This document shows, piece by piece, positions 58,878-64,000 of a stretch of 64,000 bases of DNA (positions within the stretch are counted from its first letter, which is position 1; every line of letters starts with the position of its first letter). Source of the DNA: Spartinivicinus poritis. GTDB lineage: Bacteria; Pseudomonadota; Gammaproteobacteria; Pseudomonadales; Zooshikellaceae. A model generated the notes under the pieces. It ran no database searches, had not been told where the DNA came from, and saw only the letters and a list, made by a program, of their open reading frames with translations. The position numbers and the translations under genes are program-made. The stretch spans positions 45,295 to 109,294 of the forward strand of contig NZ_JAPMOU010000019.1 in NCBI RefSeq assembly GCF_028858535.1, in the 5' to 3' direction.

Positions 58878-60608
58878 ATGTTAAAAAAAATATTTTCCGT
58901 TTCCTGTTTGTCGATGGCTGTCTCATCTGCATATGCCATCGAGACTATTGATGTAGCTATATTGTACACGCCTGAGGCAGAGCAAAATATTGGCAATGTT
59001 TCACGTTGGAAAGATGATAAAAATAAACGAGGAAATATTAAGTTATATATTGACTATATTGTTAATCATGCCAACTTAATATTGGAAAATAGTCAGACTA
59101 ATTTGCGCGTTAGAGCTTTGCCTATTAAAGATCCGGTGATTAAAGGGATTAGTAATAGGGAGTTTTTAAAAAGAAGTTGTATAAATATAGTACGGGATTA
59201 TCAAGGTAATGAAACTCAGCAAGATATAGAAGGTTGTCGTGATACCTCATTAAATTGGCTAAAGGAAAACTCAAGGGTTCAGGAAATTAAGAAAAAATAC
59301 GGAGCAGACTTAGTTTCTGTTATTGTTGATAAATCCTGGGGAACATGTGGGCTTGGTAACTTAGCCCATTATAAGTATAGTCGTAGAAGTGGTAATCGTT
59401 GGGTACCTGATACATCAAGTGGGTTAAATAGTAATGCAACATATAGTTGGATTGGCTCGAGATGTAGTGCAGATGCTTTAATACATGAAATTGGACATAA
59501 TTTAGGCTTAAGTCATGGCTTTAGAAGGCGTGATGGATCTATTGAAACAGGGACCATTGTTGATTCTGCTAGAGGCTATCGAGTGCCAGGGCAGTTTGCA
59601 ACAATCATGTCCTATACTGGCCAGAATACACCTCATGTTAATTATTTTTCTAGTCCATATTTAAAAGCCCAATTGAAAACTGGTGGCTATGTTACGCCTA
59701 GTGATGGAATTGCAAACTCAGTACAAGGTATTAAAACAGTAGCAAATGAAATAGCTAATTTTATGCCCACAGTAGTTACGGTTGGGGAGCCAACACCAAA
59801 GCCAACTGAGCCTAAACAGCCTCCAGTACAGCCAACTCCACCGAAAAAGCCAAAACCGAAACCGCCGGTAACCACTAGACCAGCAACTCCAGTGGATGAT
59901 GATCCTGTTAACTTTCCAGATCAACCACCTGCAACCCCCGAGCCAAAGCCGCCTACTAGTAAGCCTAAACCTCCTAGTAAACCAGTACCGCCTGTCACTA
60001 ATAATCCGGTGCCTCCCACGGCTAAACCACCGGTTAATCCTGCACCGGTGCCACCAATTTCAAAGCCAGAAAATCCATCTAAACCGACAACCTGTACAGT
60101 TAAATTACGGTTGCCATTTAGCCTAAATAAATGGTTCCCCATGAGTGGGTTTAACTCATTTGGTGGCGGCTATATGAACTCTGTTAGTGTGGAAGGAGAA
60201 AACTGCCAGTCTATATTAAATAGCATAAACTCAATTTGGGGGCTGTTTAAAGGCATGATTTATAAAATATCTGGTAATAACTGGTATAAAGGCATAAGTC
60301 AGGATATTACCCAGCAGTTGCGTCCTAATCAAAGCCTGCGTTTTAGTGCGCAAATGGCTATTAATAGTATGCAATCAATGCGGCGCTGGGGAGTTGCCAT
60401 GCTAAAAATGGAATACGGCAATGGTAAGCCTACTACATACCGTCGTGTAGCACAGCGAAGTTTGACTTCTGGTTATTTTTCTAAAATATCGGGTAAGGTT
60501 CGTGTAAGTGATGAAGAGTATGTTGGCTTACAAAAAGCCAGTCTGGTATTTATGACACCAAATAATAATCAGGGCTTCTATTTCCGTCAGGGGCGGATTC
60601 GTAACTGA
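58878..60608 (+). CDS. Secreted metzincin-type zinc metalloprotease
   Basis: A 576-residue protein with a signal peptide (ending SSAYA). The catalytic domain begins directly with IETIDVAILYTPEAEQNIG, without a prodomain. Zinc motif HEIGHNLGLSHG and Met-turn TIMSYTG are present. A proline-rich linker (about 300-400) leads to a C-terminal domain of about 150 residues (TCTVKLRLPFSLNKWFPMSG onward), perhaps a substrate- or surface-binding module. The start at MLKKIFSV is preferred because it creates a clean signal peptide; an upstream extension overlaps the previous gene. M72-like by pattern. Confidence 0.88.
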   Translation: MLKKIFSVSCLSMAVSSAYAIETIDVAILYTPEAEQNIGNVSRWKDDKNKRGNIKLYIDYIVNHANLILENSQTNLRVRALPIKDPVIKGISNREFLKRSCINIVRDYQGNETQQDIEGCRDTSLNWLKENSRVQEIKKKYGADLVSVIVDKSWGTCGLGNLAHYKYSRRSGNRWVPDTSSGLNSNATYSWIGSRCSADALIHEIGHNLGLSHGFRRRDGSIETGTIVDSARGYRVPGQFATIMSYTGQNTPHVNYFSSPYLKAQLKTGGYVTPSDGIANSVQGIKTVANEIANFMPTVVTVGEPTPKPTEPKQPPVQPTPPKKPKPKPPVTTRPATPVDDDPVNFPDQPPATPEPKPPTSKPKPPSKPVPPVTNNPVPPTAKPPVNPAPVPPISKPENPSKPTTCTVKLRLPFSLNKWFPMSGFNSFGGGYMNSVSVEGENCQSILNSINSIWGLFKGMIYKISGNNWYKGISQDITQQLRPNQSLRFSAQMAINSMQSMRRWGVAMLKMEYGNGKPTTYRRVAQRSLTSGYFSKISGKVRVSDEEYVGLQKASLVFMTPNNNQGFYFRQGRIRN

Positions 60609-60728
60609 TATACCCTTCACGAATGATTTCTAGGTTTTGTTATCTTCACTCCTGGCCCCAATCACCTATTACTTATAGGCTCATGGGGCCTCGTCACTCG
60701 ATGGGCGCACCTAAAAATCTTATGCGAT
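60609..60728. repeat. MITE-like element, copy of the 12981 element
   Basis: Starts TATACCCTTCACGAAT and shares long internal identity with 12981-13100 (GGTTTTGTTATC, then ATCACCTATTACTTATAGGC). The right end has diverged. It starts 1 bp after the metalloprotease stop codon, so it provides that gene's 3' flank. Confidence 0.75.
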
Positions 60729-60759
60729 AACCTTGATTAGCTCAATTACTTGCCACCAA

Positions 60760-61254
60760 TTACTTGCCACCAATTACTTTATCTAAAGCCGCTTGTGCAC
60801 AAGCTTGATCAAGATGCCCACCTGGTGCTCCTCCAACACCAATGCCTCCAATTTTTTGGCCATTGACTTTAATTGGTAGTCCGCCCCCTAAAATTAAAAT
60901 ATTTGGGTCCATATCACGCAATCCTGCTAATTCGGGTTTATTTTTTATAAGGTTAGTAAAATCAGCAGTGGGTCTTCCCATACTTGAGGCAGTAAAAGCT
61001 TTTTTACGGCTGCTTTCTAATGTATGCGGGCCTGCTTTATCAGCTCTGATTAGCGCTCTTGTTAGTCCTGATGCATCCACTACTGCAACACTTACGTTGT
61101 AACCTTGAGATAAACACTTTTTTAGGGCTACATTTGCAAGGCTTTGAGCAGTAGTCAAGTTCAAATAGGGTTGCTGTGGCAATGTAGCTGCATGGCTTTG
61201 AATAGCTGTTATTACAGTTAATGCTGAGGTGAATGCAATGATCATTTTTTTCAT
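60760..61254 (-). CDS. Secreted HbpS/GlcG-family (DUF336) protein
   Basis: A 164-residue protein with a signal peptide (ending SHAAT). The GlcG/HbpS fold shows LTTAQSLANVALKKCL, VAVVDASGLTRALIRADKAG, ESSRKKAFTASSMGRPT and GGLPIKVNGQKIGGIGVGGAPGGHLDQACA. HbpS in Streptomyces is a secreted haem-binding protein that signals to the SenS-SenR two-component system. This gene is divergent from a two-component system 160 bp away, which supports a similar sensing role. The start at MKKMIIAF has AAAGGGGA upstream. Confidence 0.85.
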   Translation of the reverse strand: MKKMIIAFTSALTVITAIQSHAATLPQQPYLNLTTAQSLANVALKKCLSQGYNVSVAVVDASGLTRALIRADKAGPHTLESSRKKAFTASSMGRPTADFTNLIKNKPELAGLRDMDPNILILGGGLPIKVNGQKIGGIGVGGAPGGHLDQACAQAALDKVIGGK

Positions 61255-61414
61255 ATCGGATCCCCTTTGTTGAATTGTGGTAGAGAGATCCTGCAATAAC
61301 TAGATTACTTGAACCTTGCTCGAACATTACAGTTTGGAAAGGTAGGCGTGGAGATAGGTGATAAAGAATGGCAGGCATGCTAACGTAAATAAAAATCAAT
61401 ATATTTTAACTACT

Positions 61415-62104
61415 ATGAAACTCTTACTAATTGAAGACGATCAGAAAATATCTAGTTATCTGGTACAAGGCTTCCAGCAGTCAGGTGATGTAATTGATGT
61501 AGCTAATAATGGCAATGATGGGCTAATTTTGGCTCTTGAGGGTGATTATGATCTGCTAATCGTGGATGTCATGTTACCTAGCAAGGATGGGTTAGCTATT
61601 ATCGCTGAGCTAAGAGCAAAGGGCTGCAATGTGCCGGTTATTATTTTAAGTGCTAAGCATTCTGTAGAGGATAAAGTGCGGGGGCTTGAAACGGGAAGTG
61701 ATGATTATATGGTAAAGCCATTTTCATTTACCGAATTACAAGCACGTGCTCAAGCATTATTAAGAAGAACACAACAGGCCACGAGTAGTGATAATCACTT
61801 TTCAGAACTCAAAATGGCTGACCTGGTATTAGACCCATTTCGAAAGGTTGTAACAAGAAATAGTAAGACGATACATTTACAGCCCAGAGAGTTTCAGTTA
61901 TTAGAGTATTTGTTGCGAAACCCTGCTAGAGTTCTGTCAAAAACCATGATTTTAGAGCATGTATGGGATTATAGTTTTGATCCACAAACCAATGTAGTGG
62001 ATGTACTGGTTTGCCGGTTACGAAGTAAAATTGATAAAGATTTTTCAGTAAAACTACTTCATACACTAAGAGGAGTAGGGTATGTTCTTAGGATTGACGG
62101 ATAA
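61415..62104 (+). CDS. OmpR/PhoB-family response regulator
   Basis: A 229-residue regulator. The receiver (1-118) has acidic pair IEDD, phosphoacceptor Asp in LIVDVMLP, conserved Thr/Ser in ILSAK and Lys in VKPF. The winged-helix DNA-binding domain (about 130-225) has LQPREFQLLEYLLRNP and NVVDVLVCRLRSKID. It is closest in layout to CusR/CopR- and QseB-like regulators. The start is placed at MKLLLIEDD; a longer frame has no support. It overlaps the kinase gene by 23 bp. Confidence 0.92.
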   Translation: MKLLLIEDDQKISSYLVQGFQQSGDVIDVANNGNDGLILALEGDYDLLIVDVMLPSKDGLAIIAELRAKGCNVPVIILSAKHSVEDKVRGLETGSDDYMVKPFSFTELQARAQALLRRTQQATSSDNHFSELKMADLVLDPFRKVVTRNSKTIHLQPREFQLLEYLLRNPARVLSKTMILEHVWDYSFDPQTNVVDVLVCRLRSKIDKDFSVKLLHTLRGVGYVLRIDG

Positions 62105-63473
62105 GTGTCAGCGAAATACAGCACTTAATTTAACGATACGCTTTGCGTTGATATTTGTTTTTTCTGCACTGATAATATTTGCAACAGTTAACTACTTAAT
62201 CAACAAAACTCAACTAGATAAAGATCAGCAATTTATTAATTCATTGTTGGATAGCTATCAACGTCTAGAAGCTCAGACAGGACGGGAAAAACTATTGCAT
62301 GTAATCAAGCGCGATATTCCATATATTCAAAAAAGCTTTCTGCGTGTAGAGCTTTTCGATGAAAATGAAGAGTTGCTGCTGCTCGTGCAACCTGAAAGCT
62401 GGGGTAAAAAAATAACCAACGAAAGCCTTTTAAATAAAAGTACTTGGTTCATAAGTGAAATTGTCGATAATGGAATTAAAGTTTTATGTAGAAATATAGC
62501 TCTAGAGTCGGGAGGAAAGGTCAGGGTTGGTTTGTCAGTTCAGCCGCGTGAAAACCAGGTAACAGAATATACAATAATTATACTTCAAGTAATGCTACCA
62601 CTCATTATTTTTGGTTTGATTATCACTGCTTGGATGAATTGGCAAGCTTTAAGACCCGTAACAGATTTAATAAATACAGTACAAAGTATAAGAGAAAAGG
62701 ATCTTAAAGCTCGGGTCACCATTCGCAATCCTAGTTCAGAACTTGGTGAGCTGGCAAAACTGTTTAATCAGATGTTATCGCAAATTGAAAGGTTGATTAA
62801 TAGTATGCAGCAGTCGCTTGATGCTGTTGCACATGATATACGAACGCCGCTTGCTCGAATGCGCTTGAGTCTTGAGTCGGCACTTACCCAACAAGACTCT
62901 ATTCAGATGAGAGAAGCACTTCTCGATTGTGCTGAAGAAGGTGAGCGTATTGAGTCGTTGTTAAATGTGCTTATGGATATTACTGAAGTTGAAAGTGGTA
63001 TTTTAAAACTGCATATTGAAAAGCTAAATTTAAGTAAACTAGTTTTTGAAAATCTAGATTTATACCGATTTGTTGCTGAAGAGAAATCAGTAGAGTTGCT
63101 CTCCTCCATTGATCAAGACTACTTCATTCAGGCTGATAAAGTTCGCTTATCTCAAGTGATTGGTAATTTAATCGATAATGCTATTAAATATACGCCTACT
63201 AATGGCAAGGTTTGGATAACGCTAAGAAAAAACCAATCCTGCATTATATTGGAAGTACAAGATACAGGAATTGGTATTTCTGAAGAAGATATTCCACATA
63301 TATTTGAGCGTTTATATCGTGCAGATCAAAGTAGAACAGAACCAGGTATGGGGCTTGGATTATGTCTGGCTAAAGCTATTGTAACGGCACATAATGGCAC
63401 TATTAAATTAAATAGTATACAAGGAAAAGGGAGTTGTTTTAAAGTATGCTTACCTATCGAGTTTAAAAGATAA
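62082..63473 (+). CDS. Membrane sensor histidine kinase
   Basis: A 463-residue kinase. Two transmembrane helices (about 21-42 and 163-185) flank a periplasmic sensor of about 120 residues. HAMP (about 187-240), then the H-box AHDIRTPLARMRLSLESAL with the phosphorylated His, N-box NLIDNAIKYTP, and G-boxes DTGIGI and GMGLGLCLAKAI. AGGAG precedes the ATG, which overlaps the regulator's end. The signal is unknown; the divergent HbpS-like protein is a candidate input. Confidence 0.92.
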   Translation: MFLGLTDKCQRNTALNLTIRFALIFVFSALIIFATVNYLINKTQLDKDQQFINSLLDSYQRLEAQTGREKLLHVIKRDIPYIQKSFLRVELFDENEELLLLVQPESWGKKITNESLLNKSTWFISEIVDNGIKVLCRNIALESGGKVRVGLSVQPRENQVTEYTIIILQVMLPLIIFGLIITAWMNWQALRPVTDLINTVQSIREKDLKARVTIRNPSSELGELAKLFNQMLSQIERLINSMQQSLDAVAHDIRTPLARMRLSLESALTQQDSIQMREALLDCAEEGERIESLLNVLMDITEVESGILKLHIEKLNLSKLVFENLDLYRFVAEEKSVELLSSIDQDYFIQADKVRLSQVIGNLIDNAIKYTPTNGKVWITLRKNQSCIILEVQDTGIGISEEDIPHIFERLYRADQSRTEPGMGLGLCLAKAIVTAHNGTIKLNSIQGKGSCFKVCLPIEFKR

Positions 63474-63655
63474 CTTGATTTTTTTGAAATTTTAGTGTTA
63501 AGGACCACTATAAATTTATGATAGAGTACTATGAAGTACCCTCAATTTTCATTTATATTTTTGGAGTAAAATAAGAGATTTTTTCTTTGTTCCAGCATAA
63601 AAGACGATAAGTTCTGTTGGGGTGTCAGATTCATTTTTACCATGATGCCATTGGT

Positions 63656-63875
63656 TAACAAGCTATACAGATGAAGCACCAGAAGGAATTTTTAAACAGA
63701 AACTATTTAGTGACAACTATGCGATCACAATGCCAAGCAAGTTAATCAAATATGTAGGAGAAACCAAAAATATATGCTAAAAAAATTGCCTTTTCATATG
63801 GAGCATTTTTATATAGAACAGTTTTGGCATGAATTGAACCACTATGATCCTACTCATTGTTGGTTGAGACAATAA
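63656..63875 (+). pseudogene. Decayed 3' fragment of a LysR-type regulator
   Basis: Two frames together resemble the C-terminus of LysR effector domains: KQKLFSDNYAITMPSK (about 63690-63740), then, after a frame change, LPFHMEHFYIEQFWHEL followed by DPTHCWLRQ and TAA at 63873 (frame from 63774). The pattern P-F-x-x...W-H-x-x-x-x-x-D-P-x-H-x-W-L-R is typical of LysR ends. No N-terminal helix-turn-helix is found. Confidence 0.5.
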
Positions 63876-63924
63876 GTTAAGAGCGTTGTGGCTGGCATAT
63901 AGCATGAATTTCTATATACTCTAA

Positions 63925-64000
63925 TATACCCATAACGAATCATTTTTAGGTGTAACTGAGTACCTAATCTGCAAACTCAGCTAATCCATTACCCATGATT
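63925..64000. repeat. TATACCC-end element running to the window edge
   Basis: Starts TATACCCATAACGAATCATT, close to the left ends of the copies at 12981 and 60609, followed by TTTAGGTG. The right end is outside the window or diverged. Confidence 0.5.

Overview
The window is AT-rich DNA from a gammaproteobacterium. Several features point to a marine, Oceanospirillales- or Pseudomonadales-like heterotroph: a paired M16 peptidase locus next to ftsY, a CheV coupling protein, an AlkB-type alkane hydroxylase, LapA-type adhesins and many solitary periplasmic solute-binding proteins. The species cannot be named from sequence alone. No tRNA, rRNA, CRISPR array or intact insertion sequence was seen.

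Region 1-12.5 kb is a surface-adhesin locus. It starts with the 3' part of a giant type I-secreted adhesin carrying ten 98-residue Ig-like repeats, then a complete small LapA-like adhesin with a retention module and a TAAG LapG cleavage motif, a DUF2927 protein, a TolC-family outer-membrane channel and an OmpA-family lipoprotein-like protein. The channel is present but the inner-membrane ABC exporter and adaptor are not in the window.

Region 12.6-32.1 kb is ordinary chromosome: an NAD-metabolism pair (Nudix hydrolase and nicotinate-nucleotide adenylyltransferase-like), a flavin amine oxidase, a GNAT enzyme, a MoaD/MoeB pair, a PhoD phosphatase, SodC, a triple beta/gamma-crystallin lipoprotein, CheV, a lysophospholipase-like hydrolase, AlkB, three complete orphan solute-binding proteins and one internally deleted one. 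Two terminator-ended intergenic segments look like a pair of related small RNAs.

Region 32.1-50.2 kb is the most interesting part: a P2-like contractile tail cluster with sheath, tube, tape measure, spike, baseplate and fibre genes, but no capsid, portal, terminase, integrase or endolysin. It is best read as a tailocin (R-pyocin-like particle). It has its own LexA/CI-type repressor and a Mor-family activator. Three transcription units are preceded by the same palindrome (arms TCAGGTGAAA / TTTCACCTGA or close variants), each exactly 20 bp upstream of a TAAnnT hexamer. This places the palindrome near -43, where Mor binds in phage Mu, so a repressor-to-Mor-to-tail cascade can be proposed from sequence. 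There are two gpI-plus-fibre cassettes on opposite strands, and the same approximately 120-bp element, with a 36-bp perfectly identical core in inverted orientation, lies between gpI and the first fibre gene in both. Other details are a programmed -1 frameshift (gpE/E') and a 250-bp overprinted overlap between gpU and gpX.

Region 50.2-64 kb returns to chromosome: an M16 peptidase pair (one subunit with a long repetitive Pro/Thr/Gln-rich insert), ftsY, a Tat-type exported agmatine deiminase-like enzyme, a secreted VOC protein, a metalloprotease with its putative propeptide in a separate upstream gene, a secreted HbpS/GlcG-like protein divergent from a two-component system, and a decayed LysR fragment. 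A family of small elements with TATACCC...GGGTATA ends is scattered over the whole window.
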